A DNA stretch of 19,692 nucleotides, from contig HF995290.1 in the NCBI GenBank assembly GCA_000432275.1, positions 1 through 19,692 on the forward strand, in the 5' to 3' direction. Below, one piece after another: positions 1 through 7,779 of this stretch (its first letter is position 1; every line of letters begins with the position of its first letter). The notes beneath the pieces are model-generated. The model worked only from the letters and a program-made list of their open reading frames with translations. It made no database searches and was not told the DNA's origin. The translations under genes were made by a program, and so were the position numbers. Source of the DNA: Proteobacteria bacterium CAG:495 (GTDB taxonomy: Bacteria; Pseudomonadota; Alphaproteobacteria; RF32; CAG-239).

Positions 1-32
1 GGCTTATTCCGCTCAAATTTCTCTTTTGCCAT
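1..32 (-). CDS. tuf: Elongation factor Tu, N-terminal fragment cut by the window edge
   Basis: Read on the minus strand, the first eleven codons give MAKEKFERNKP, the conserved start of bacterial EF-Tu, the GTPase that delivers aminoacyl-tRNA to the ribosome. Only this N-terminus is in the window; the GTPase domain would lie beyond position 1. An AGGAAG Shine-Dalgarno sequence lies about ten bases upstream of the ATG. The gene sits 57 bp downstream of tRNA-Gly and tRNA-Tyr on the same strand, the tRNA-tuf arrangement common in proteobacteria, so the three are probably co-transcribed. Confidence 0.85.
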   Translation of the reverse strand, partial: MAKEKFERNK

Positions 33-89
33 GGTTAAAACTTCCTAATGTTTGTTGTTAAGACGATTCTCGAATGGGGGGAAGAAATA

Positions 90-163
90 TGGAGCGGGTG
101 AGGGGAATCGAACCCCCGTCATAAGCTTGGAAGGCTTCTGCTCTACCATTGAGCTACACCCGC
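90..163 (-). tRNA. tRNA-Gly(TCC)
   Basis: On the minus strand the sequence folds as a full cloverleaf. The acceptor stem starts GCGGGTG and pairs with CACCCGC, the D arm reads AGCTCAATGGTAGAGCA, the anticodon loop is CTTCCAA with anticodon TCC, and the T arm is GGGGGTTCGATTCCCCT. The 3' end TCCA is encoded, giving 74 nt with CCA. It lies between tRNA-Tyr and tuf. Confidence 0.97.
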
Positions 164-203
164 TTATCTGCCTCTCATCAAGAGCAAGACCTCTTTGTAA
201 AAA

Positions 204-289
204 TGGTGGAGGGGGATGGATTCGAACCATCGTAGACTAAAGTCGACGGATTTACAGTCCGTTGCATTTGACCGCTCTGCCACCCCTCC
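204..289 (-). tRNA. tRNA-Tyr(GTA)
   Basis: On the minus strand this is a class II tRNA with a long variable arm. The acceptor stem GGAGGGG pairs with CCCCTCC, the anticodon loop is CTGTAAA with anticodon GTA, and the T loop contains GGTTCGAATCC. The 3' CCA is encoded; length is 86 nt. It is the first gene of the tRNA-tuf unit. Confidence 0.97.
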
Positions 290-349
290 TATTTCAACAA
301 ATGAGGAATGAGGATTTGTTATCCTTTATATAAAATCACTACCCTGCAA

Positions 350-376
350 ATAATAGCATTTTGCGCCCTTTGTCAA
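350..376 (-). promoter_or_regulatory. Probable sigma-70 promoter of the tRNA-Tyr/tRNA-Gly/tuf unit
   Basis: Read on the minus strand, a perfect TTGACA (positions 376-371) is followed after 15 bases by TATTAT (355-350). The spacer is slightly short. Transcription would start about 50 bp before tRNA-Tyr, which fits a stable-RNA promoter. Confidence 0.55.
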
Positions 377-449
377 CATCTTTTTTATTTATTTCTTAAT
401 TAATTTGCAATACACTTCCTTTCAACCACGCAATTAACAGGAAAAACAA

Positions 450-1331
450 TTGACTAAAATCGCTCTTACCGAACGCCGTAATCCCGATACCGTCAACATT
501 GATTTGATGGATTCGCTGGAAATCGCCCGCACCATTAACAACGAAGATAAAAAAGTTGCCCTCGCGGTTGAAAAAACGCTGCCCCAAATCGGCCAGGCCA
601 TCGAACTCATTGCCGAGGCTTTTCTCAAGGGAGGACGGCTGGCTTATTTTGGTGCCGGAACCAGCGGCAGACTGGGCGTACTGGACGCATCGGAATGCTG
701 GCCTACTTTCGGTGTCGAACACGGTATGGTCTGCGGATTTATCGCCGGAGGAGATAATGCTCTGCGATTCTCTGTTGAAAATTCGGAAGACAGCGCAGAA
801 CTCGGATTGGCCGACCTCAAAACTTTTAATCCGACCCCCGATGACGTTGTCGTCGGCATTTCGGCCAACGGCGGCCCCCGCTACGTATTGACGATTCTCG
901 AACAGGCCCGGCAGGCCGGTTGCAAAACCATCGGCATCAGCTCCAATCCGGAAGCAAAGCTCCAACGTTTTTCCGACATTTTTATCAACCCCGTCGTCGG
1001 AGAAGAAGCCCTGACCGGCTCCTCCCGTATGAAATCGGGCACCGCTCAGAAAATGATTCTCAATATGCTCTCCACCGGCGCCATGATTCGCATCGGCAAA
1101 ACTTATGAAAACTATATGATAGATGTTCGTTTGATGAACGAAAAACTGTTTGACCGCGGCACGCGTATCGTCGCGGAAATCGCCAACGTTCCTTATGAAC
1201 AGGCCCGCGAATACATCAAACAATGCGGCAACGTCAAAACCGCATGCGTTATGGCTGCAAAAAACTGCTCGCCGGATGAGGCGCAAAAATTATTGGCCGC
1301 TGCCGGCGGAATTTTAAGAAAGGTTATCTGA
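450..1331 (+). CDS. murQ: N-acetylmuramic acid 6-phosphate etherase (MurQ)
   Basis: MurQ cleaves the lactyl ether of MurNAc-6-phosphate to give GlcNAc-6-phosphate and D-lactate, a cytoplasmic step in recycling cell-wall muramic acid. The 293-aa protein is a single SIS-fold domain of normal family length. The sugar-phosphate motif GAGTSGRLGVLDASEC is at about residues 68-83, with the expected catalytic glutamates at about 82 and 113 (in VENSED). The family block TGSSRMKSGTAQK is further along. The start is a TTG, supported by an AGGA about eight bases upstream and by an N-terminus that lines up with known MurQ (LTERRNPDTVNIDLMD). One change is W for P in ECPPT. The stop overlaps the rlmB start by one base (TGATG), so the two are translationally coupled. 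Mur ligase and ldcA genes about 13 kb away belong to the same recycling theme. Confidence 0.95.
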   Translation: MTKIALTERRNPDTVNIDLMDSLEIARTINNEDKKVALAVEKTLPQIGQAIELIAEAFLKGGRLAYFGAGTSGRLGVLDASECWPTFGVEHGMVCGFIAGGDNALRFSVENSEDSAELGLADLKTFNPTPDDVVVGISANGGPRYVLTILEQARQAGCKTIGISSNPEAKLQRFSDIFINPVVGEEALTGSSRMKSGTAQKMILNMLSTGAMIRIGKTYENYMIDVRLMNEKLFDRGTRIVAEIANVPYEQAREYIKQCGNVKTACVMAAKNCSPDEAQKLLAAAGGILRKVI

Positions 1332-2086
1332 TGGCAAAAAAATTTATTCCTGAACGCAAAACCGCCAAGGCGCCCTTGGTCTTATACGGACGTCATGCGG
1401 TTGCCGCCGCCCTCGCCAACACCGGGCGTTCCGTCGCAAAACTGCTTTGCACCAAAGAAAATGCGGCAGAATTTCAGGATTTGGCAAACAACAGACATAT
1501 TCCCCTTAATATCGTCGACCGCAAAGAAATCGACAAACTTCTGCCCCGCGAAGCAGTCCACCAGGGCGTTGCTCTGGTATGCTCCGAGCGTCCGGCCTGT
1601 AACTTGGAAGATGTCATTGCCTTAGCCGACAAATGTGAAAAATGTCACGTCTTAATTCTCGATCAGGTAACCGATCCCCAAAACATCGGAGCCATTATTC
1701 GTTCCGCCGTCGCCTTTAATACCCTGGCCCTGATTGTGCAAGACAAAAATGCCCCGGCCGAAACCGGAGCCATGGCCAAAGCATCCGCGGGAATGATTGA
1801 ACACCTGCCCATCGCAAGAGTGACCAACCTCTCCCGTGCAATAGAACAATTGAAAAATGCCGGATTCTGGACAATCGGTATGGACGGCTATGCCCAAAAC
1901 ACCGTTGCCGAAATGAACAAGTCCGGCAAAACCGCCATCATTATGGGCTCCGAAGGCAAAGGTATGCGCCGCCTGGTTGAGGAATCATGTGACGCAACCG
2001 TCAAACTGCCTATGAATGAAAAAGTCGAAAGCCTGAACGTGGCAACTGCCGCAGCAATCGTACTTTATGAAATAAACAAAGGCTGA
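1331..2086 (+). CDS. rlmB: 23S rRNA 2'-O-ribose methyltransferase, RlmB/TrmH family
   Basis: This is a SPOUT-class SAM-dependent methyltransferase; RlmB methylates the 2'-O of G2251 in the 23S rRNA P loop. The 251-aa protein has the N-terminal substrate-binding domain (VLYGRHAVAAAL at residues 17-28). The three knot motifs follow: DQVTDPQNIGAIIRSA at 111-126, MGSEGKGMRRL at 205-215 and LPMNEKVESLNVATAAA at 226-242. A basic N-terminal extension of about 14 residues precedes the domain. An AAAGG lies just before the ATG, which shares its A with the murQ stop codon. Exact target specificity (RlmB versus another TrmH-family member) is inferred from overall similarity, including the N-terminal domain. 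Confidence 0.9.
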   Translation: MAKKFIPERKTAKAPLVLYGRHAVAAALANTGRSVAKLLCTKENAAEFQDLANNRHIPLNIVDRKEIDKLLPREAVHQGVALVCSERPACNLEDVIALADKCEKCHVLILDQVTDPQNIGAIIRSAVAFNTLALIVQDKNAPAETGAMAKASAGMIEHLPIARVTNLSRAIEQLKNAGFWTIGMDGYAQNTVAEMNKSGKTAIIMGSEGKGMRRLVEESCDATVKLPMNEKVESLNVATAAAIVLYEINKG

Positions 2087-2188
2087 ACTCAAACTTAATT
2101 CGAGAACTGACGGTCGTTTCCTCTGCGGATTCACCTAATCTTTAACTTTTATGATTATATTAAGCATAGTTTTTCAAAGGAGAATACG

Positions 2189-2908
2189 ATGCCGGTAACC
2201 ATTGAAGTATCCAATCTGACAAAAGATTTCGGCGAAATTGTAGCCGTCAGCGACCTCAGTTTCAAGGCCCGCAGCGGAGAAATCATCGCCCTGCTCGGCC
2301 CCAACGGCGCAGGTAAATCCACGCTGATGAATATGATAACCGGATATCTGGCTCCTACTTCCGGCAGCATTAAGGTTATGGAAAAAGACATCTCCGGTAC
2401 GCCTCTGGAAGCCAAAAAGCTTATCGGTTTTTTGCCGGAAGGCTCCCCTCTTTACCCGGACATGAGCGTCCGTTCTTTTCTGGAATATATGGCCGAACTG
2501 CGCGGATTCTCAGGAAATGAGAAAAAACAGCGTCTGCAGGAAATTGCCCGGGCGGCAAACATTGCCGACATCCTCTCGCAAAAAATCGAAACGCTCTCAA
2601 AAGGATACCTCCGCCGGGTCGGCTTTGCCCAAAGCATTATTTCCAATCCGCCGATTCTTCTTTTGGACGAACCTACCGACGGCCTTGACCCTAACCAAAA
2701 AGAACACATCCGCGAGCTGATTACCCGTATGGGCCGGGACAAAACCATCATCATCTCAACCCACTTGCTCGATGAAGCAGAAACCATCGCCAATCGCATC
2801 ATTTTGATGAGCAAAGGTCAAATCAAAGCAGACGGAACCCTGGATTCGATTCTTTTCCAAAACCATGCTGCCACACTTTCCGACGCATTTAAAAATCTGA
2901 CGAGGTAA
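2189..2908 (+). CDS. ABC transporter ATP-binding protein, GldA-like
   Basis: This is the cytoplasmic ATPase of an ABC-2 type transporter. In its 239 aa, Walker A (GPNGAGKST) is at residues 37-45, the signature is LSKGY at 136-140 (the variant seen in GldA/NosF/drug-export ATPases), Walker B LLLDEPTDGLD is at 157-167 and the switch histidine is at about 192. A good Shine-Dalgarno (AAAGGAG) precedes the ATG. The next gene starts 4 bp after the stop and encodes a permease fused to a GldG-like domain, so the ATPase is almost certainly its partner. The GldA label reflects that partnership; gliding itself is not implied, since such operons occur widely in non-gliding bacteria. Substrate unknown. 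Confidence 0.9.
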   Translation: MPVTIEVSNLTKDFGEIVAVSDLSFKARSGEIIALLGPNGAGKSTLMNMITGYLAPTSGSIKVMEKDISGTPLEAKKLIGFLPEGSPLYPDMSVRSFLEYMAELRGFSGNEKKQRLQEIARAANIADILSQKIETLSKGYLRRVGFAQSIISNPPILLLDEPTDGLDPNQKEHIRELITRMGRDKTIIISTHLLDEAETIANRIILMSKGQIKADGTLDSILFQNHAATLSDAFKNLTR

Positions 2909-2912
2909 ACAA

Positions 2913-5900
2913 ATGAACAAACTTTGGGTTGTCACTAAAAACGAATTTTTTCGTTATTTCATTTCGCCGCTGGCATATGTCTACCTGATTTGCTTTCTGC
3001 TGCTGAACGGCTCCTTTGCTGTTTATTTCGGACATTTTCTTGAACGCGGACAAGCGGATTTGCTGCCTATGTTCAGCTTTCAACCCTGGCTGTATCTGCT
3101 GTTTATTCCGGGAATTTCAATGAGGCTTTGGGCCGAGGAATTCAGAACCAAAACCATCCTCCAGATAATCACCATGCCGGTGTCGATTCCCGCATTGGTG
3201 TGGGGAAAGTTTTTCGCTTCCTGGATGTTTTGCGCTCTCGCCCTGCTTCTGACTTTTCCTTTTTGGATTACCGTCAACCTGCTGGGCTCCCCTGACAACA
3301 CCGTCATTCTCATCAGTTATGTCGGCAGCTTTCTGCTCGCCGGCTGTATGCTTGCAATTTCCCAAACCATGTCCGCCCTTACCAAAAACCAGGTAATCGC
3401 GCTGGTCTTCGCCGTTATTGCAAACCTGGTCTTTTTCCTCAGCGGCATTGAATACATACTCGGAATATTCCGCAGTTTTGCGCCGCTTTCGATTATTGAT
3501 ATGGTCGCATCGTTCAGTTTCCTTTCTCACTTCGAAACAATTGTCCACGGTCTTCTGGAAGCGCGTGACATCGTCTTTTTTGCATCGCTGATATTGCTGT
3601 TTAACCTGACCACCGTGTTGATTATAAGTTTCAAAACCGCAGGAACCACCCCGTGGCTGAAGTCTTCCCGGCCCGGTTATTACGTTATGATATTCCTCAT
3701 TCTTCTGATTGGTTTCACCGGCCTTAACCTGACTGCCAACAATCTGCTCCGCCGGTACCAATATGACTTTACCGAAGAAAAGCTTTTCACGCTTACCGAT
3801 GCCACCCGCAACATCTTGCGTAATCTTCCCGAGCCGGTAACCGCCAAGCTTTATTATTCCCGTATTCTGGGAGAACGCAGCCCCGAGTTGCGGCTGATGT
3901 TCGATAAAATCCGCCTTTTGCTCCAACGCTACGCTTCGCTTTCCGACGGCAAGTTTAGCTACCAGATTTACAATCCTCTGCCGCTGAGCGATGTTGAAGA
4001 CCGGGCCCTCAATGCCGGGCTGCAACCGCTTCCTCTCGTCGACACCAACAGCAATGCCTATTTCGGAATGACGCTCACCGATGAAGTAGAACACCGCCGG
4101 GTAATCCCTTTTTTCCCGCTGGAACGTCAGGAGCTTTTGGAACAGGACCTGACCCAGGCGCTTTATCTGCTCAACCACCGCCGTTCAAAACTCGGATTAA
4201 TCACCTCTCTGCCGATGTTTGAACAAATTATCGAAAACGTAGCCACGCCTAAATGGGAAATTATCAACCAGCTGCAACAGTTTTATGACATAACGCCAAT
4301 TTCAGACGACAACCTGCTCGACCTGAACAACATTGATGCGCTGATGATTGCACATCCGCAGAAAATGAGCAACGATATGCAGCAGGCAATACGGAATTAC
4401 AGTTACCGCGGCGGCAAAATTCTGGCTTTCTTCGACATTGCGGCAGAAGCGCCGCGCATCTTCGCCCCGGTTTCGCAAACTTTGTCTCCGTCCGATTACG
4501 GAAACCTGCCCGAATCATGGGGATTTCGTTTCTTTGACAATATGGTTGTTGCCGACTTGGGCAATTCCTCAACCATCGACGCCACAAACTTCAAAGACAA
4601 TCCCACGTTCACGCAGGACTTGATTCAGTTTTACCTGAAAGAACCCAACTTTAACCACGATTTTAAAGAAACGGCGCTTCTCAAAAAAATGATGCTCACT
4701 TCCGCCGGCATATTTGCTCCCCAAAAAGATGCCCCGATTTATTTTGTTCCTCTGCTTCAGGCCGGTCCCATATCGGAGCTGCTTCCGGCGGAGGTCGTTT
4801 ACAATAACCTTCATCCTGCCGAAATTCTTCGGCATTTCGAAAAAGATTCCAACCCCAAATACATTGCCGCCCGCATCATCAGCAAAAATATGGAAAAACC
4901 CTTCGAACTGATTGTCGTCGGCGACAGTGATATGCTTTACGACAGTTTTTGGACCGTACATCAAACTATTTTGGAAAACAACTATGCCATCCCGGTCTTG
5001 GACAATGCCAACTTCGTACTCAATGCCCTTGATACGCTGCTGGGACGCGACGATATGATTAACCTGCGTGGAAAATCAGGCAAAAACCGTACCTTCGAAG
5101 ATATCGAAACCGCTCGTAAACTGGCACAGCAGCAGTTCAAAATCCGCGAAAAAGACATCATTGATAAAATTGAACAAACCAAATCCGGCCTTCAGGAAAT
5201 TTGGGGCAAAAAAAACTTTGAAGAAAGACTGCAGTTTACCCCTGACGAACTTGCCATCATCGCCAATATCCGCAAAGACATTGACCAAAGCCGTCAGGAG
5301 CTCTTTAATATCCGGACGACGCTCAATCAGGAAACCCGTCGGCTCGAAAACCGCATCAAATTTGCAAACATCTATGCCGTGCCGCTGCTGATTCTGCTGG
5401 GAATGTTTGCCTTTATGCTCAAACGCCGCCGTTACTGCCGGTCGTTGTCTCCGCTGCAAATTAACCGGCCATTCGTTTACCTCGGAACCGGCGCCGCATT
5501 GTTGCTTGCCCTCGGAACCACATCCGTCTGGTATAACAACCGTCAGGACATTGCCGTTTACGAAAACCGGCCCTTATTTCCCAACTTGCCGAAACAAATT
5601 AACGACGTCGAATACATTACCTTGCAAAACCATAATCAAGCCCTCAGATTTTATCGCGACCAAGACGCCTGGAAACTTGAAGGCGCTCCGGAATTTATGG
5701 TTTATCAGGAACGCATACGCAGCTTTCTAAGCGCTATGCTGGAAGCCACTTTCTATGAAAAGAAAACATCTAAAATGGAATATCTGCCCGCCTTCGGCTT
5801 GGCGCCAATTGAAGTTGCCTCCTCCCCCGCAATTCGGATTGAATTGGAGGACGGCGGAAAAAAACGCCTGGTCTCCTTTGATGTCGGAAAATTTGACTTG

Positions 5901-6374
5901 GACCTCGGCCGTGGTTCAAAAGGAGCCTATGTCAAATTCGACAATCAATTTCAGGTCTGGCTGGCTAATTTTGACTTGATTGACTTATCCGTAAAACCGG
6001 AAGACTGGACTTTCAGCTCGGTGTGGAACCTTCGCCTCGGAAGGCTGGCGCAGGTCAACGATATTTACAAAGCAGACCGTCTGGCGGAAATTGCCAAAGT
6101 CCTTTTAAATACCTCTTTTATCGGCGTCACCGACCGCCTTGAAAACCCGCAGCCGCTGCTTACAGCCGATTTACAGGCAGAAGGCGGTAATCATGTCGTT
6201 CTGCATTTCGTCAAGGACGGCACCAAAAATTACCTGAATTATGAATTCAAACAGCCGCTCACCGAAAAAGCGTTGCAAACCTTCAGCAGCTATGCTAATG
6301 CACACTACTACGAAATTACTGCCGAAAATATGGAGAAAATAAAAAATGTCATCGCTGACCGCCGAACAAAGTAA
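2913..6374 (+). CDS. Fused ABC-2 permease / GldG-like / DUF4340-like membrane protein
   Basis: A single 1153-aa chain joins parts usually found as separate proteins. Residues 1-245 are a hydrophobic ABC-2 permease (GldF type) with about six membrane segments (first at about 18-40, last at about 220-240). A helix at about 256-275 leads into a long soluble region at about 280-700 that resembles GldG / ABC_transp_aux, starting with the typical YDFTEEKLFTLTDATRNIL and LPEPVTAKLYYS. A charged, probably coiled-coil stretch (about 725-815) precedes two more membrane helices (about 818-837 and 854-874). The remaining 280 residues look like a DUF4340 extracytoplasmic domain. I see no internal stop, repeated start region or frameshift. 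The SD (GAGG) overlaps the end of the ATPase gene. The role is probably envelope-related export or remodelling; substrate unknown. Domain names are from recalled family character, not a search. Confidence 0.88.
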   Translation: MNKLWVVTKNEFFRYFISPLAYVYLICFLLLNGSFAVYFGHFLERGQADLLPMFSFQPWLYLLFIPGISMRLWAEEFRTKTILQIITMPVSIPALVWGKFFASWMFCALALLLTFPFWITVNLLGSPDNTVILISYVGSFLLAGCMLAISQTMSALTKNQVIALVFAVIANLVFFLSGIEYILGIFRSFAPLSIIDMVASFSFLSHFETIVHGLLEARDIVFFASLILLFNLTTVLIISFKTAGTTPWLKSSRPGYYVMIFLILLIGFTGLNLTANNLLRRYQYDFTEEKLFTLTDATRNILRNLPEPVTAKLYYSRILGERSPELRLMFDKIRLLLQRYASLSDGKFSYQIYNPLPLSDVEDRALNAGLQPLPLVDTNSNAYFGMTLTDEVEHRRVIPFFPLERQELLEQDLTQALYLLNHRRSKLGLITSLPMFEQIIENVATPKWEIINQLQQFYDITPISDDNLLDLNNIDALMIAHPQKMSNDMQQAIRNYSYRGGKILAFFDIAAEAPRIFAPVSQTLSPSDYGNLPESWGFRFFDNMVVADLGNSSTIDATNFKDNPTFTQDLIQFYLKEPNFNHDFKETALLKKMMLTSAGIFAPQKDAPIYFVPLLQAGPISELLPAEVVYNNLHPAEILRHFEKDSNPKYIAARIISKNMEKPFELIVVGDSDMLYDSFWTVHQTILENNYAIPVLDNANFVLNALDTLLGRDDMINLRGKSGKNRTFEDIETARKLAQQQFKIREKDIIDKIEQTKSGLQEIWGKKNFEERLQFTPDELAIIANIRKDIDQSRQELFNIRTTLNQETRRLENRIKFANIYAVPLLILLGMFAFMLKRRRYCRSLSPLQINRPFVYLGTGAALLLALGTTSVWYNNRQDIAVYENRPLFPNLPKQINDVEYITLQNHNQALRFYRDQDAWKLEGAPEFMVYQERIRSFLSAMLEATFYEKKTSKMEYLPAFGLAPIEVASSPAIRIELEDGGKKRLVSFDVGKFDLDLGRGSKGAYVKFDNQFQVWLANFDLIDLSVKPEDWTFSSVWNLRLGRLAQVNDIYKADRLAEIAKVLLNTSFIGVTDRLENPQPLLTADLQAEGGNHVVLHFVKDGTKNYLNYEFKQPLTEKALQTFSSYANAHYYEITAENMEKIKNVIADRRTK

Positions 6375-7281
6375 TCGCCTTAAACGTCTGGCAGCCATGG
6401 GCAGCGTCAGTCTAGCCGTAACCCTGACCGTCATAAAGACAATCGGCGTTTTTTATACCGGTTCGTTGTCGGTACTGTCTTCAATGATTGACAGTCTCGC
6501 CGACCTTTTTGCCTCATCCATCACCTACATCGCCGTGCACGTATCCTCACAACCGGCGGACCGGGCCCACCGTTACGGGCACGGCAAAGCGGAAGCCATC
6601 AGCGCCCTCGTACAATCTGCCTTTGTCGCCGGTTCGGGTATTTTCGTTATGTATGACGGAATCAACCGTTTCATCAACCCGCGTCCTCTCACCCAGGCCG
6701 GCATCGGCATCTTTGTTATGCTGCTCAGCCTGCTGTTGACGCTGGGACTGATTTTGTTTCAAAAATACGTTGCCTCCCGCACGCATTCCCGAGCCATCAG
6801 CGCCGATTCCGCCCACTACACCGTAGATGTCATCACCAATGCCTCCATCATCCTCACTCTGGCAGTTGTAAAACTGTTTGACATAAACTGGTTTGATACC
6901 GTAACCGCTTTTGCCGTCTCGGCTTACTTGTTAATTAACGCCTACAAGCTGGCCAAAGACGCCGTTGCGGTTTTAATGGATAAAGAATTGAATGACGACA
7001 TTCGTGAAAACCTGCAAAAAATTGTATTGTCTTGTGCCCACACCCGCGGAATGCACGATCTCCGCACCCGCGACCTCGGCGGCATCTATATGTTTGAATT
7101 TCACCTTGAATTGGACGGCAGTCTGCCGCTCTCGGTTGCCCATGAATATACCGACGAAGTAGAAAACGCCGTACTCAAGGCCTATCCCGATGCTCAGGTT
7201 ATTATTCATCAGGACCCTGCCGGCCTCAAGGAAAACCGCCTTGACCACCAAATTGACGGTTCCTGCCCGCTAAACGATTAA
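6346..7281 (+). CDS. Cation diffusion facilitator, FieF/YiiP type metal-efflux protein
   Basis: This is an inner-membrane proton-coupled divalent metal exporter (Zn/Fe/Cd class). The 311-aa protein closely resembles E. coli FieF. The transport-site aspartates are D49 and D53 in MIDSLAD, the second half-site is H and D in SADSAHYTVDV, and QPADRAHRYGHGKAEAISAL matches the loop after TM2. The C-terminal cytoplasmic domain keeps HDLRTRD, FHLELD and VIIHQDP, the dimer-interface zinc ligands. The ATG overlaps the last 29 bases of the fused permease gene in another frame. A GGAG lies about nine bases upstream, inside that gene, so expression is likely coupled. The chain runs about 25 residues past the last conserved motif. 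Actual metal preference cannot be read from the sequence. Confidence 0.93.
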   Translation: MSSLTAEQSNRLKRLAAMGSVSLAVTLTVIKTIGVFYTGSLSVLSSMIDSLADLFASSITYIAVHVSSQPADRAHRYGHGKAEAISALVQSAFVAGSGIFVMYDGINRFINPRPLTQAGIGIFVMLLSLLLTLGLILFQKYVASRTHSRAISADSAHYTVDVITNASIILTLAVVKLFDINWFDTVTAFAVSAYLLINAYKLAKDAVAVLMDKELNDDIRENLQKIVLSCAHTRGMHDLRTRDLGGIYMFEFHLELDGSLPLSVAHEYTDEVENAVLKAYPDAQVIIHQDPAGLKENRLDHQIDGSCPLND

Positions 7282-7296
7282 ATATAAAAAAAAGAG

Positions 7297-7334
7297 CCCC
7301 GGTTAAAGTTTTTCAGCAACTTTTGAACCGGGGG
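7297..7334 (-). terminator. GC-rich hairpin, rho-independent terminator best suited to the minus strand
   Basis: CCCCGGTT (7297-7304) pairs with AACCGGGG (7327-7334), and AAGTT/AACTT extends the stem. On the minus strand it is followed by CTC and a run of eight T, a textbook U-tract. On the plus strand only TCTT follows, so it is a weaker stop for the metal-efflux gene. A minus-strand U-tract here implies leftward transcription across the gene-poor stretch. Confidence 0.65.
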
Positions 7335-7730
7335 TCTTGGCAATTGACTTGCTATCGAGAAAAATTTAAGCCTTCCAAAAATCATACATTATCCTGTTTC
7401 GCAACGGTATAATGTAACATTAACTTACATCTTTTTATTATGGAACATCCTTAAAAGAAGGCTTAAACATGGTTATCAAGAAAACCTCATCCGAATTTCA
7501 CAACTGGGATGAGGATGGTTCGAACAATAAAGCTCTGGCTAAGAGAAATTTGAACATCTTTATTTTTACGAACCGAGAAAAACCCAATTAATTGTTTTTC
7601 TGAAATATCTTGATGCTAAAATGCAAACGCATTCAACATAATTCTTATCTAACTAATTCTAAATCGGTGTAGAATTAAACCTTTTTCTAGCATAAGTCAA
7701 GCCCTAATTTGTCAAAATAAGACAAAAAAA

Positions 7731-7753
7731 AGCCTAAGCAAACTGCTTAGGCT
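7731..7753 (-). terminator. Rho-independent terminator of the 357-aa orphan gene
   Basis: A 10-bp perfect stem pairs AGCCTAAGCA (7731-7740) with TGCTTAGGCT (7744-7753) around a 3-nt loop. On the minus strand it is followed by eight T. It lies 26 bp past the stop codon of the orphan gene. Confidence 0.9.
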
Positions 7754-7779
7754 AAAAACAAATGTTTTTTTAAGAACTT

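Larger units (their letters stand above)
7282..7779. other. Gene-poor intergenic stretch with several inverted repeats
   Basis: No gene is convincing in these 498 bp. A GC-rich hairpin is at 7297-7334. An 11-bp perfect inverted repeat pairs 7365-7375 (TTTAAGCCTTC) with 7457-7467. A TATAAT is at 7408-7413. An 8-bp perfect inverted repeat pairs 7485-7492 with 7507-7514. A 10-bp perfect hairpin is at 7731-7753. A 40-codon plus-strand frame at 7469-7591 has AAGAAGG upstream. A minus-strand TTGACT (7700-7695) with TAATTC (7677-7672) at 17-bp spacing could drive a transcript ending at the 7297-7334 hairpin. A structured small RNA is possible; it matches no RNA family I can recognise. Confidence 0.5.

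Noticed and set aside
396..1286. Long minus-strand open frame (296 codons) opposite murQ
   Set aside because: It is antisense to a clear murQ. Its product is phenylalanine/glycine/aspartate-rich in the way typical of the mirror frame of a coding strand, and no ribosome-binding site precedes it.
3117..4178. Minus-strand open frame of 353 codons inside the fused transporter gene
   Set aside because: It lies wholly within a well-supported plus-strand gene, and its product is low-complexity, glutamine/glycine/lysine-rich, with no domain character.
7365..7467. The 11-bp inverted repeat as ends of a small insertion element
   Set aside because: No flanking direct repeats are visible, and the interval is too short and has no transposase remnant; an RNA stem is as likely.
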